In this document: positions 45,718 to 57,973 of the stretch, piece by piece
How positions within the stretch are numbered: the stretch's first letter is position 1
Layout: each line of letters starts with the position of its first letter
Source: Endothia cerciana
Taxonomy: Eukaryota > Ascomycota > Sordariomycetes > Diaporthales > Cryphonectriaceae
NCBI GenBank assembly: GCA_026119935.1
Contig: JALRMH010000011.1
Coordinates: 434,001-498,000 of the forward strand
Direction: 5' to 3'
DNA: 64,000 nt
Position numbers and translations under genes: made by a program
The notes under the pieces: generated by a model
Databases searched by the model: none
Seen by the model: only the letters and a program-made list of their open reading frames with translations
What the model was told of the DNA's origin: nothing

Positions 45718-46111
45718 CTTGAATATGAATAAGCGTTTGTTGGTGTTGTAGAATCCAAGGGCGCATCAAGCCTTGGAGTGGGTTCGCTGGGTGAAATGCA
45801 TGCAACTTTTCGGTGGGTCCCTATCGATAAGACGAGGCGAGGGACCCTTGTGCAGGCGCTATCGCTAGCGCCATTGCTTGGAGCTTTGAACGTCCTGCGC
45901 GCTCCATGCAGCTTGCAACCTCCCGCTCCCGGCTGTGGAATTTCGTGCCTTGCGTCTGCTGCAGTCGACGACAACCTTACCTCAACCTCGGAAAGTCAAT
46001 GCTGCGAATGGCCCGCTAGGGTCAATCCAACACTTTCGCCCGCAACATCAGCATCCGACCTTCCCTCTGTCTTGTGCAAAAGCCACTGCCATTGAACACC
46101 GTCCGGTCAAG
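45718..46111. promoter_or_regulatory. shared divergent promoter, dbp10 / mob3
   Basis: 394 bp between divergent ATG codons with no coding sequence supported. Confidence 0.5.
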
Positions 46112-47781
46112 ATGGCTGCGCTGTCTCCCCGCCTCCCGAGTCCGCCTCCGGCCGCCGAGATCCAGATCGGACCCAAGTCTCCAGGCCTGGGCTCGATGGC
46201 GGACCACGAGTCGCAGCAGATGGAGCAAACACTCCTCAACGCGAACGCGAAGAGGCGTATCCACCCCGGTACCAAGAACTGCGACATGGCTGCCGGCCCA
46301 CCACTGATACCGTTGAGTGAGGTAGGTGCTGTGCTGTCCTCGTCGCATTCCAACCTCGCCTCCTCAGCAGTACCCGACTGACCGTTGCCCTCTCTGTGTA
46401 GCTTGACTCGGCCTTCCAGCTTCAGGAACACCTCGCCGCCCTGCACTATCATCACACCGCACACAATACAGAGCCCATCACACGCGAGACCGCCCAACTG
46501 CTCGCCACCCCTCCACCGACCATCGACCGGAACCTCTGGCTCTACGAGCTCTGCCGCTTTCTAATCGCACAATGCAATACCCTGATCGTCGGCTTTCTCT
46601 TCGACACGCCTCCGTGCAGTGCCCAGACCTGCCCGGAGATGCGCGCGTCCGAGTGGCAGTTCCTCTGCTCCGTGCATGAGCAACCCAAGTCGTGCTGTGC
46701 CATCGACTACTGCTGCCACACCCTCGACTGGGCTGCCAACGTCGTGACGAATTCCAAGCTCTTCCCGTCGCGGTTCGTGGCCCCCTCTGGCGGCGAAGGC
46801 CCTGGTCACGATAAGAGTGCCGCGATCAAGAATCTTGTCAACGTCTTCCGCCGACTCCACCGCATCTTCGCCCACGCCTGGTTCCAGCACAGGGGTGTCT
46901 TCTGGTCTGCTGAGGGCCAGACAGGCCTGTACGTCTTCTTCAAGACGGTGTGCGATACCTACGACACGTTGCCAGCTGAGAACTACAAGCTGCCACCCGA
47001 GGCCGAGGGACTGGAGAGTGCCGCTGCGGCGGCCGAGAACATGGACCGAGGAACTAAGAAGGAGCCGTCGCTGATGCCAGCACCGATTCTGCTGCAACGC
47101 TCTGAAGATGATAACTACCTGCCTCCAGGAAGGACCAACACGCGACGGCACATAAGGGGTAGCCCGTCGACGGGGAGCGCTGTGACGACGGTGATGGAGG
47201 CAGACGAGGATGAGAGCGCGGACATGACCAACCGGCTCGGGGACATGCGCATAGCAGCACCCGAGACTGTTGACGAGGAGTCCGAGACGGCTGACGTGCC
47301 TGTCATTGTTGAGCATGGCATGATGGAGGAAGCACACACGGACTCCGATCATCAACACGACGACACAGCGTCCCGATCAGAACCTCGCACCTACGAGGAG
47401 CCGGTAGTGACTGAGCATGAGCTCGAGTTCGGAGATCACTCAGAACCGGAGCCATCGCCAAGCGAGGAGGAGCCGAGCAAGGCTGATGAGTCTGGATCGA
47501 CTGTCGAGGCACAAGACGACGACCATGATGGGATACCAAAGGGGGAAGCTGCCAAGGGCGTCGAGGAGTCGAACCCAGATGACAGGGCGGCAGGCGAGAC
47601 GGAGGGCGTGTCGGATCCCGAAACGACGACCACTCAAGACGAGCCTGCCGAGGAGGCTGCCGAGGAGGCTGCCGAGGAGGCTGCCGAGGAGGCGCATGAA
47701 GCGTCGGCGGAGGGTACTCAAGAGAACGAGGAGCCTGAGGAGCCCGAGGAGCCCAAGGAGCCAGAGAACCAGGACCCATAG
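46112..47781 (+). CDS. mob3: MOB3/phocein-type protein, STRIPAK component
   Basis: Exons 46112-46321 and 46402-47781 (80-bp intron) give 529 residues. The Mob fold covers about residues 70-290: LDSAFQLQEHLAALHYHHTA, WLYELCRFL, the zinc ligands Cys142 and Cys147 in PPCSAQTC, EMRASEWQFLCSVHE, CCAIDYCCHTLDWA, and His223/His228 in RLHRIFAHAW. The LPSPPPAAEIQIGPKSPGLG N-terminus and AKRRIHPGTKNCDMAAGPP are features of the Sordariomycete MOB3 group. There, MOB3 belongs to the striatin complex that controls hyphal fusion and fruiting-body formation (established for Sordaria and Neurospora). The C-terminal 240 residues are acidic, low-complexity and include a 12-bp-unit repeat coding Ala-Glu-Glu-Ala. 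Confidence 0.93.
47647..47694 (+). repeat. coding 12-bp GCCGAGGAGGCT repeat
   Basis: About four near-perfect units within mob3, encoding repeated AEEA. Copy number change would alter the tail without shifting frame. Confidence 0.85.
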
Positions 47782-48482
47782 GGTGCTGTTCCTGAGTTAT
47801 CTGTCACCAACGTGAGCGACACGCCAGAGTGCGAGCACGTCGAGTTCGTTGAGCAAGCCAGCGATTAATGAGCTGCGTGCGGCACCGAAAGCAGAGCATT
47901 ATGACGCTTACTACATTAATGACATGAAGGATACAGGGACATCGATAGAGGTCCACTGAGTGCATGAGCGGAAACCTCACTGCTGGCACGGCTACCTAAT
48001 ACAATCTTCACCTGTACAAACTTCGTTATTTAGTCAAGAAAGAACAGCCCAGGGCATCATGAAAATATAGTTACTTGTGCTATGAAGAAAGGGTTCTAAG
48101 TGACGCTGTTTATAGACACTAGCAATGTCCCATAACTCACCCAACCTTGGCAAGCCCACCATTCCAGTAATATATCTATCTCAAGCGCGGCTCGTCTGTC
48201 TATGACGAACCTTATAGAGCAAAGTCGGGGCCGCACAGCGCCTCTGTCCCTCTCCTGGTCATAAACATCTAAGAGGTGGTGACCAACCCAATCGAGGTCT
48301 ACTCGTCTCAACATCTCTTGACTCTTGAGCCCGCGATCCAAAATAACCTCATGGGCCCGCCCTATCTAGATCGTGGTCTCCCAAAACGCCCGAGCTCCGT
48401 CTATGCCATCTAGTTCATCTTTAAAGAAACAATACAAAAGCCACACCGCCCGCTCAAGAATCACACCGGTCCATCTAAACTC
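47782..48482. other. convergent intergenic region
   Basis: About 700 bp between the mob3 stop and the MFS transporter stop. No gene was seen. Confidence 0.6.
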
Positions 48483-50407
48483 TTAATCCTCTAGGTGGCC
48501 GTCTTTGCTCTTGGCATCCTTCTGCCTCTGCGCCCACTGGTGTCGAATTACCCACAACGTCAGCGCAAAGCCCAAGGCGCAGGCAGCCACCGTGACCAGG
48601 TAGGCAGAGCGGTAGCACTCCAGGCCCTCGACACACGAGCTTGCGCCGTCGGGGCCGACGACGCTGTGCTGATCAAATACCACACCGTAGAACAGGTTAA
48701 AGATATTGCCTGACAGGACAGGAGACATCGTCATCAGTCCCCAATTCTGACTCAGCCCGTGAATACCAAAGCTCTCGGCGACAATGGACGGAAACACTCC
48801 GAACAAGAAGCCGTAGCCCAGGCCGGACAGGCCGGAAACGAAGCCCAGCAGATGCGGGTTGATGATGTTCATGGCACAGAACTGTGCGACAAAGAAAATA
48901 GAGCCAGCAATAAAGAGACACCAGATCCGGCTCGCGTGGAGGACCTTGACAAGGAAGTCGGACCCGACGCCTAATCGATGATCAGTCACTTGTGAAAGCA
49001 TAGTAACTTGGAGGACGAAGAAGACGCACCACTCATGAGTCGCCCTGAAAAGCTGCACACGGACAAGATAGACACGTGGAGGTTTTGGAGCTTGAGAAGA
49101 CTGTCGTTGCTTATGCTGTCATCGAAATGCTGCCAGAGCGCTTGCACGGAGTGTCCGATATTGCTGGTATAGTCAGTCCTCACTGGTCTTGAAGAGTGCC
49201 TGTGTGCCCGAACAAAACTTACTTGATTGTCATCAGACCAATACCGGCTAGTATGCCCATGATAGCAAAAAGCTGCCAAAATTCGAGGTTGCGGAGTAGT
49301 GCCCAGCCGCGAACATCTACAAGATGAGAGCGATCCATATCAACATTCTGCACATATACCTCACCTGCCACAGAGGATGCCTTGGTAATAAGAGAAGACG
49401 TCTCGTCGTCGTCGTCGTCTGTTCCAGCGACAATGGTAGAGGATGCCGCCGTCGTCAGATTGGACATGTCTCCATCCGTGGTCCGACCACTGGTCGAATC
49501 GTACGGATTGCGGGCCGAGAAGGACCCTATACCGGATTCCTGATCCGCTTGGACTGGGTGTAAGGCTTTTTGTCTTTTAAGAGATGATTGGTGATCAACC
49601 TACCCGGTTCAAACAAGCTCCCGCGCCGGAACTGATGTTCCTCTGGCTTGTCTTCCTCGCTGGTCGCGACAGATTGGTAGCTGCTGTGCGTAATAACACG
49701 CAAGAACCAGAAGCCCAAGAATGTCATCCCCGCGGTCCCACATGACAGGAGGAGCAAGAAATCGCTGGTATCACCAGGGAAGAGGAAACCTCCGATCAAA
49801 GAAAAGTAGAAGGCACTCAGACCGAATGCAGCCAGAGGAAAGGCAGTCGCGGTTCCTCTGTGATGTGGCCTTCTCTCAATGTCAGTCACGCAGCTCGGGT
49901 CCACTATCCCGACGGAGACACTGACCAGTTCAGCGCAGATGTCTTGATCGCAGCCGCGAATGCTGTACATCCTCCCAGTCCAGTCAGGAACGAGTATAGG
50001 CACATCAGGGCTACCGAGCCGGAGCCGCTGTTGTAGGCCAGGTACAAGGGAAAATAGCCCAGGCCCAGCATGATCGACCCGATTAACACAGCCGGTCTTG
50101 GGCCCTTCTTGTCGACGAATATCCCAATGGGCAATCCGCACGCGTACATGCCGAGGTTGCCGGCAAGACCTACGAGATTGCTCTGGGTAGTCGAGTATTT
50201 GAGGCGATCGGCGAATTGCGGAGCCCACGCGGAGTAGACATACTATGGCCACGAGAAACCTCGGTCAGACATTGATCGTTCCTCGACAATACGCGGGAAT
50301 GTAGTGCAGGAATGGGTCGCACATACGTTGCTTCCACAAGCCAGGGATATCAGAGTCGCGGCAACGCTGGATATGATCCGCGCGCGCTGCAGTTGCCGGT
50401 CCTGCAT
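48483..50407 (-). CDS. MFS transporter, nodulin-like/Mch1-related
   Basis: Six exons, 50407-50327, 50242-49926, 49869-49604, 49553-49223, 49163-49030 and 48970-48483, join in frame to 538 residues with introns of 50-84 bp. Hydrophobic helices run from RARIISSVAATLISLACGSN onward. Signatures include GNLGMYACGLPIGIFVDKKG, GLGGCTAFAAAIKTSALNW, HRGTATAFPLAAFGLSAFYF, a hydrophilic central loop (about 235-330, acidic GTDDDDDETSSL near its end), WQLFAIMGILAGIGLMTI, and SFSGRLMSGVGSDFL between helices 8 and 9. The pattern fits the nodulin-like/Mch1 branch of the major facilitator superfamily. Substrate is unknown; yeast relatives are vacuolar or plasma-membrane transporters that do not carry monocarboxylates. 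The fourth exon was placed by phase (CCG G joined to TC CAA). Confidence 0.85.
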
Positions 50408-51485
50408 CTTTGCGACAGATGTCACGATGCACAGGCTCTCGAGGAAGGCGGACCAGAGGGAGGGCCTGTCTCGTCGCAGGCTCAGTAGGCCGGGCGGGCG
50501 GTCAAAGGGAATGCTTCGAGCAGCTTGGTCGGTCGTACAACGCAGTATGAGAATTAATGAGTGAAGATATGGAAATAAGAAGAGGGAAATCTAGAATTGT
50601 GACATGGCTACTCCACAGATATCATAGTAGCCAGCGTGGTTGCGGGTCGAAATGGGAGTGTCGTACGTACGTACGTGTTAAGCTTTCCGGAAAGGGGTCG
50701 CTATTGCTGCACTGTATCTGCAGGTGTTCGATAGGTGCTAGATAGCATGCGACAGCACTGTGATTGGCACCCACGCGGCGAGTGTCTGCCGCAAGCTCCG
50801 ATTTCTGGAGCAGGGTGGAGCAGGGTGCAGCAGGGTGGAGCAGGGTGCAGCAGGGTGCAGCAAGGGTGCAGCAGGGTGTACAGTGGTCTCCCGGTGACCG
50901 GCAGCGGATCAAGCGACAGCCCCAACGAGGGGTGGGGTTTTATCCCCTCCTGCTATTTTGGGCAGATGACGATAGTCTGGTTTCGTATACAAGGCCTCAC
51001 CTTTCTTCAACAGCTGGGTATGTGGCGCTTCTATCACGATGACTTGCCGTAGTATAAATTCTGGCTGTGTTGTTGGGCTCCTATAACCCATCAAATGTAT
51101 GTATCCATTGTACTTTGATATGAAATATGCAGGTCGATATGAAGAAGCATTCCATAGGCTTGGATGATTGAGAGATCATCATTATCAAGGTCCAGGGATG
51201 CGCAAGTGTGGCGCAGGACTGATAGGGGAAGTGACTGTGGCTTGTAAGGCTACGTAATCGTGAAGCCTGGACTGGGGACGCATGCAACGACGACTAGCCT
51301 TGAAATCACCTAAGAGTCAACATCCATCATCGACGACATCCTCAACCACGACGGCGGTGTTACCCTGACGACACACCCTGACCTGTCCAGAGCCACCTGG
51401 CGCATTGCCTTTCTTCTTTTCCTTTCGAGATTCCGCTGTTCCTGCGACAGAGGCTGGTCTTCCCTGAGGGCTGCCGATCCCCAAG
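50408..51485. promoter_or_regulatory. divergent intergenic region with minisatellite
   Basis: About 1.1 kb between the MFS start and the SERINC start. It contains a (GTAC)n-like palindromic run near 50662-50676 and the 10-bp minisatellite listed separately. No gene was supported. Confidence 0.5.
50806..50879. repeat. 10-bp GSAGCAGGGT minisatellite
   Basis: Seven tandem copies alternating GGAGCAGGGT and GCAGCAGGGT, with one copy carrying an extra A. The strand bias (G-rich plus strand) gives a GGG every ten bases. Confidence 0.9.
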
Positions 51486-53064
51486 ATGGGTGCCTTGCTT
51501 TCCATCCCGCTGATGGCGCTACCCAGCGCCGGCACTGTGAGTTGCTTCCCGGGCGTCATCCTGTCTGGACACGACTTGACGAATGTTGTTCGCTAACCCC
51601 TCGCCTTTCTAGCTCGTGTCCTTTGCTGCCAGCTGCTGCGGGGCGGCAACCTGCTCCATGGTGTGTAGTGCATGCGGCAAATGCGGAAACAGGTGAGTCT
51701 GGAGATCCCGCCGTCTGCTGGCGTATGACAGCTCGGCTAACCCATGTTAAAGCGTGGCCACTCGTATCGCATATGCGCTCATCCTGCTCGTCAACTCGAT
51801 ATTGTCCTGGATCATGCTCACCCCGTGGGCCATCACGAAGTTACAGTCCCTCATGCTCGACTACGTCAAGATCGAATGCCCTACCGGAGAATGCCATGGC
51901 TGGCTGGCGGTACATCGGATAAACTTTGCCCTGGGCCTCCTCCACCTGATCTTCGCCGGTCTGTTAGTCGGTGTGACCTCGTCTAAGAACCCTCGGGCTG
52001 CCTTGCAGAATGGCTTCTGGGGCCCCAAGGTCATCGCCTGGGTGGCGTTCATCGTCCTATCATTCCTCATCCCGGACGGCTTCTTCATGTTCTGGGGCAA
52101 TTATATCGCCCTCTTTGCGGCGATGCTGTTCCTTATCCTCGGCCTGATCCTGCTCGTCGACCTTGCACACACTTGGGCCGAATACTGTCTGAGACAGATT
52201 GAGGAGTCAGATTCGCGCCCCTGGCGCTTCGTTCTAATTGGCTCCACCCTGGGGATGTATGTGGGATCTCTTGCCATGACGATCATCCAGTACATCTTCT
52301 TCGCCGGCAGCGGTTGCTCGATGAACCAGGCCGTCATCACCATCAATTTCTTGCTGTGGCTGGCGATCTCAGTCATATCCGTCCACCCAGCCGTCCAGGA
52401 CATCAACCCCAAGGCCGGTCTCGCTCAGTCAGCTATGGTCGCCATATACTGCTCCTATCTGACAATGTCCGCGGTTTCCATGGAGCCCGACGATGATGGC
52501 TCCAAGCACTGCAATCCACTGGCATTCTCTCAAGGCACGCGAACCACAACAGTGGTTCTCGGCGCCATCGTCACCATGCTCACAGTTGCCTACACGACGA
52601 CAAGAGCTGCCACTCAGAGTCTCGGCTTGGGCAATAACCGAGGCGGCATTCGTCTGCCTGATGAGGACGAACATGACCTCGTGACAACGCAGCCGAGCGG
52701 GCGCAGAGAGATGCGTGCCGAGGCACTGCGGAGGGCGGTTGAGGAAGGCAGTCTACCTGCCGACGCACTCTTGTCAGATGACGAAGATGATGAGCCGAGT
52801 GGCGGCAACACGGCACATGATGACGAGCGTAGCAGCACTCAGTACAACTATGCCGTGTTTCACATCATCTTCTTCCTTGCGACGGCCTGGGTGGCAACCC
52901 TGATCACGCAGGGCTACGATACAGACAACCAGGACGGCGACTTCGCCACGGTCGGACGCACGTTGTGGGCTAGTTGGGTCAAGATTGTCAGCTCTTGGAT
53001 CTGCTATGGCATGTACACCTGGACCCTGGTCGCGCCCATCCTCCTACCTGACCGCTTCGAGTAG
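51486..53064 (+). CDS. tms1: SERINC/TMS1 family membrane protein
   Basis: Exons 51486-51536, 51613-51692 and 51753-53064 join in frame (introns 76 and 60 bp) to 480 residues. It starts MGALLSIPLMALPSAGT. The Cys-rich SCCGAATCSMVCSACGKCGN segment and the following SVATRIAYALILLVNSILSW are diagnostic of the family. Ten to eleven helices follow, with ECHGWLAVHRINFALGLLH, NGFWGPKVIAWVAFIVLSFL, FMFWGNYIALF, WRFVLIGSTLGMYVGSLAMT, VHPAVQDINPKAGLAQSAMV and TQYNYAVFHIIFFLATAWVA. An acidic cytosolic loop precedes the last two helices. Human SERINCs affect phospholipid asymmetry or serine-lipid synthesis; the yeast role is unclear. Family assignment is secure. Confidence 0.94.
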
Positions 53065-56006
53065 TTCTGAGGAGGCTCGGGAGAGGACGCGCCCTGCATC
53101 CATCGTACGTTTTTCGTTTGTCGACGAGATTTGGCTCTGCTGGGTGTTCCAGAAATCAAGGGAGGTCCAATTGGTCAACACGTACTTTGTATTACCATCA
53201 CAATAGATAATGCTGCCATCTTCAGGCGAATCATTCACACAAGGAACAAGTCATTGCAAAACGGCGGCTGGTTATCATGTTCTTACCGAGGTGCAACTCG
53301 CTGTCTTCTGTCAGTAATCACCTGCAGTCCCCCCCAGGTGGCTACCCGCCGCGCCCAGACATCGGCAACCTGGATTCTGGTGGAGTGGAGAGCGAAGCGA
53401 GGCGCCTCTCTAAAAGACGTGAAACCAGATCGCGCACTCGTGTGTGCATGTTTCGAATGCACGGATCCAATCTTTCCAGTTCAATGTGGTGGGGATCCCC
53501 CACTGGTGACCACATCCAAACCGGATGGTTCCCATCTCGAGAGCTTCAGGCGCGCACAAAAGTGACAACTTATCGCGTACAGTACCCATGTGACATTTGT
53601 ATCTGTCGAGGTGGCTCCACCTGCCCTCGATAGATACTGTGATCTTCATGGGGGGTCACAGTCACTCAACGCCGATGTGAGCACGATATGCCCAAAGACC
53701 TGCTCCAGACCCCATCCCTCAGTGCCCTAATGCAGCAGCACACTGTCTTGTTTGCTTGCCGTGTCTTGCCCGCTCGCCTCGGGGAAAGCAAGGCAGAGAG
53801 CGGGATGTAATTCCGCTCAACAGGACGCCAAGGAGGCCGCTCCAGTACTCCTGTGTGACGTGACGATTCACTTCGCAGGCAGGTGAGCCTGGATTTGGTT
53901 GGATGGTGTGAAATCAAGCGGTGAGGCCCGTCCCTCCCTTGCCTCTCCCCTCTGCTGGTCCCCTCCCCCCCCCCTTTCTCCCTTGATAATCTCAGCCTAG
54001 TGGTGATAAGTTATGCCGATTCAGTGAGCTCTCGGAACCGGCCCGCCGCTTAGAAACGAGGGCGCTCACGGCTGCGCGACCAAGCGAGGAGGACTCGAAC
54101 GCCGGGTACGAGAGGCTGCGTGCGTGACGGTCGCCTGGGCCGTTTTCTAACTGCGTATCTTGCCATGTGCGCTAACCTATCCCCTGGATGACATGCGCAC
54201 CATTCTTGCCCTGGCCACAGCATATCTCGGTTGTTGTCCTCCCCACGCGGCACGACCTATTCTGGATGGGATGCTGTCGTCGAGATCCGGCCTAGGGCTG
54301 CACGCAGATAGGTTGTGGTTCCACCCATGAGGTCGCAGCCGGTGAAAGTATGCCGTCTCGCACCATACCCTACGCTGGCGATCATCAGTATTGCTTCTTG
54401 CCGCTACAGGACGACGTGGGAAGGCTGTAGCTTGTCCGCGGCTCACTGTTTCTGAAAATCCCCCGCTCAGTTCTTCAGCAGGCCTCGGTCCTGTCCAGTC
54501 GATAGTCCGCACGTCGTCGATCCTGCCGTGTGGTAAGCCACCGGAACCCGCTTGGCCGCGCCTTCATGCAAGTCCTCCCATGCCGGCGACGTATGGGTTT
54601 TATCGTTAGGTCACATCGCCGCGGTCCAGATGCCGGCACTTCGGCTGCGGAGGGGGGCTACCACGGCCCACGTCGACGGGTAGTCGCAGGTCGAGGCCCT
54701 TCTCCGGATTCCACCGCTGGGCAGGACTCGGCGCTTCCCCCCTGCGGGAGCTGAGCTGAGCTGAGGGTGTCTTGCTGTATACCGCAGCTCCCCCTACCAC
54801 CCCTGCGAGTATACATAGGTACAGCGAAGGCTTCGCGCCGTCTCGACCTGGGATGGGCTTGTCTCGCACGGGAGCCGCACCCGAGACTATCCATCCTCCT
54901 TCGAACCGAGGGAGCCGCTTCGGGCTTCCTACATGGGTTTCCCAGACATCATCTCGAGTTGCAGGGCGCCATCGACGTGACGGCACCCAACAAACTGCCC
55001 GAGGGAGTCGTAAGCGGGCGAGTGAGTCTCAGGTAGATCAAGGGGGCCGTGGGGGGCAGAGACGACAAGCGAATCCGTTTCTAGCATCGCTCCGCTATAT
55101 CCACAGCATCTCGAGACATCTGAGAGGACACTTTGCCAGAGCGACCTCTTGCCATCCGCCGGGACAACAATCCCTCCGCAAAGGCGTCATCAGCAATCGA
55201 TAGCATGCCGCGTGGCTTGCGCGACCGTTGGTCGAGGCCCCAGGAGTATCATGCTTCAAGTCTCGGAGGGCGATGTACAATGCAAGGAGGTCAAGCTCTT
55301 GTTACGTTACAAGCTAGCCATCAGCGTGGGTGCACAACTGCAGAGACCTCGCCATGAGTCTCTGGTCAGGGGGAAGGGGTGTTCTCTCCCTTTGTATCCC
55401 ATGTAACTCGCCAGCATATATCATCCACGGGCGTGGAGAGTCACCGGACCAACTTGTCACTTCTTCGGGTCCAGATACTCTTTACCTGGCCCTCTCTGAT
55501 CGCACATTTGTTACACGACGAAGCAAGCCACGGCCAGATCACCCTGCATGGCGGCAGACACGGACCGGGGTCGACTGCACGCACGTAGTCGGATCTACTT
55601 GCCTGGACTCGGTGGTGATGGCCAGTATGCGATGAGCCTATTCTGGTACCAATCCGGAGTTGTGCCCCTTGGCCAAAGCCCAAAGCGTTGTAAAGGGAGA
55701 TTCAGGGGTCATGAGAGGTGGGGGTGCCGTGGTGTAGAGATCTGGAAGCTGATATTCACCGCGTGGGGGATGGCTGTCTATAAAGAGGGGTGACCGGAAG
55801 CCCTCGACGATGATGTTGGGGTCGTGCTTCCTCCCCAGGTCTCCCAACCTGTTCATCTTCTAGTGGCTTCTTGAACCTTTTCCTCAGTCCTACACGTCGA
55901 GTTTCTCACAAGGACTCTCACGTCCAGAGACACTCTGAGCCTGTCTTCCATCCTGTCCAACACCCGTGACAACACTCGAGCCTTACTTGCCACATCGTCA
56001 GTAGAC
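53065..56006. other. 2.9-kb gene-poor stretch
   Basis: No protein or RNA gene could be supported. It holds a C-run near 53966, a tRNA A-box-like string near 53991 without a matching B box, and an isolated GGACTCGAACGCCGGG near 54091 that looks tRNA-like on the minus strand but does not fold into a T arm. Confidence 0.5.
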
Positions 56007-56342
56007 ATGTCTCACGCCAGCAAGACGGACTTGGACCGGTCGCGAGGGAGCGCCTCCAGGTTGGAAGCACTCGTTTCTGTCCCCTGCTACGTAGACACTG
56101 ATGTCTCTCCAGTGACAAGTCCAAAGATACACACTCCTCCCAATCCCGGAAGCGCCCATCTGAGATGCTCCAGCGCTGGGAGCTTGAAACCCACAAAGAC
56201 AACATGACCTACGCCGAGTATTTATTTGGGATACAGCTGTATCAGGTATGGCAGCCCGTTGCCACTCTTCCATTATTGGGTCAGACATTGACTTGCATCA
56301 CTCAAGGACAAGGAGAAGAGAAGCTTCGTCTCGAAGCAGTGA
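56007..56342 (+). CDS. small 73-residue spliced protein, unknown
   Basis: Exons 56007-56059, 56113-56245 and 56307-56342 (53+133+36 nt) join in frame; introns are 53 bp (GTTGGA to CTCCAG, an unusual donor) and 61 bp (GTATGG to CTCAAG). The protein starts MSHASKTDLDRSRGSAS. It is hydrophilic up to about residue 40, has a compact amphipathic-looking block (MLQRWELETHKDNMTYAEYL followed by FGIQLYQ), and ends DKEKRSFVSKQ. No signal peptide, membrane helix or known domain is visible. Support comes from the two phase-matched joins that convert fragmented frames into one coherent, compositionally normal chain, and from the clustering of conserved-looking Trp, Tyr and Phe residues. It lies 240 bp from the end of the cystathionine beta-lyase gene, convergent with it. 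Confidence 0.6.
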
Positions 56343-56582
56343 GGGATGGCTCGGCCGCACAATATGGGTTGTATGGTGAAAGGGGCTGGATCGAAGTCAG
56401 TTCAACATGTCTCGATAGTCTTAGATTTTGAAACAGCCATAGGCCAATTTTTTTTTATTTAATATATCCGCCCCTGGAGAGCCTATCCGATGTTGATTTG
56501 TTCAAACCCCTTGATAAAGTGTGATATAAACCAGAACGCCTTTTCGATCTCCACTCATGTATGTGCCCTTCTGCCTTTGAAC

Positions 56583-57973
56583 TCACGAAGAAGCTGTGGC
56601 AGCCGTCTCCCCGGTGTCAGTAGCCGCAGCATGGAAGCCATCCACTGTAATGTTTACCGCTCCAGCTTGAACGAGCTGTGATCTGTCAGGCATGATACCG
56701 GCGATAGGAAGCTTGAGGGTAGACTTACAGCTCTGGAAAGATCGTCAATCAAGTCGCCGACATCCTCAATACCCACGCAAAGCCGTATTATGTCCTCTGG
56801 CATCTGCCTCTCTGCCCTGGTCTTGGGGTCAATGCTTGCGTGGCTCATCCGGCATGGCATGCTGATGAGACTGTTCACACAACCAAAGCTGACACTGATC
56901 CCCCACAGCCTAGCAGCCTCCACGATCCTCTCGGAGACAGTAACATCGCCAGTCTCGAATGATAAGACGGCGCCAGCGCCACGGGACATTGTCCAGTGGA
57001 GGGCGTGCTGCGGGTGGGACTTCAGGCCTGGGTACCGGACCCGGAAGCCGTGGGACTCGAGGAACTCGGCAATCGCCTGTGCGTTGGCTTGCTGCTTCTC
57101 CATGCGAATGGCCAGGGTTTTGATGCCTCTCATCAGAAGCGACGAGTCGTCGGGTGACAGCCCGCAGCCGGTGGAGTTGATCATGAAGTACATCTTGTCT
57201 CCCAGCGACGTGTCGTTGCAGGCAATGACGCCGGCCATGATGTCGTGGTGACCAGACAGGTACTTGGTACCGGACTCGTAGCTAATGTCCACGCCAAGCT
57301 CCAATGGGTTGCAGAGCATGGGAGACATCATGGTGTTGTCAGCCACCACCAGGGCCTTGCCGTTGAGGTCGTGCGCCATCTTGGCGATGGTCGGTATGTC
57401 GACGATCTTGATCAGAGGGTTTGTGGGTGTCTCCAGCAGGACCATGGCCGTCCTCGCCGACAGGACTTCCTTGACCTTGTCGACGTTGGTAGTGTCCACG
57501 TGGTGGACAATGATACCCTGGTTCGTGGACAGGTATGTGAGCAGCCGGTTGGTACCGCCGTACAAGTCGTCGCCGGTAATGACCTCGTCGCCCGGCCGCA
57601 GCAGTCGCGTGATGACGTCCAGTGCGCCCATGCCAGAGCCCACAGCAAGGGCCCGCGTGGCATTCATGATCTTGGCCAGGTGGCGCTCCAGGTGCGTCCG
57701 GGTAGGGTTGCCGGAGCGGGTGTAGTCGTATTCACCGTTCGGGTTGGCACCCGACTGCTTAAAGGTGGCGGAGCGGTAGATGGGGAAGCTGGACGCGCCA
57801 TACTGATCCTTACTGTCGGTATAGACGAGCTCCGTGGCGAGAGCATATCGGCGGCGGCCGTTGGCAGGGCTCGAGGGGGCAGGTGAGGGAGGCAGGTTGT
57901 GACCGTCGAGGTCGACCTTGGAGAAGGCCTTCTTGGCGGCGGCGCCATTCGCAGACGGCGCTGGGCTGGCCAT
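56583..57973 (-). CDS. STR3: cystathionine beta-lyase, PLP-dependent
   Basis: Exons 57973-56729 and 56675-56583 (53-bp intron) give 445 residues. It is a Cys/Met-metabolism PLP enzyme: YDYTRSGNPTRTHLE (PLP phosphate/substrate loop), ALAVGSGMGALDVITRLLRP, DDLYGGTNRL, LLETPTNPLIKIVDI, VVADNTMMSPML with the PLP-contact Asp, and SGTKYLSGHHDIMAG with Schiff-base Lys237. The blocks GCGLSPDDSSLLMRGIKTLA and WGISVSFGCVNSLISMPCRM fit fungal cystathionine beta-lyase (yeast Str3, Neurospora met-2, Aspergillus MetG). It converts cystathionine to homocysteine, pyruvate and ammonia. The last exon restores ALVQAGAVNITVDGFHA, the usual family ending. Without the intron a readable but wrong tail follows. A 35-residue non-conserved N-terminus precedes the domain. 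Confidence 0.93.

Noticed and set aside
53990..54035. A-box-like CAGCCTAGTGG
   Set aside because: No B box at the right distance on the same strand and no cloverleaf.
54060..54180. tRNA-like minus-strand string with TTCGAGTCC
   Set aside because: The five bases on each side of the presumed T loop do not pair beyond one G-C, and no acceptor stem or anticodon arm could be formed.
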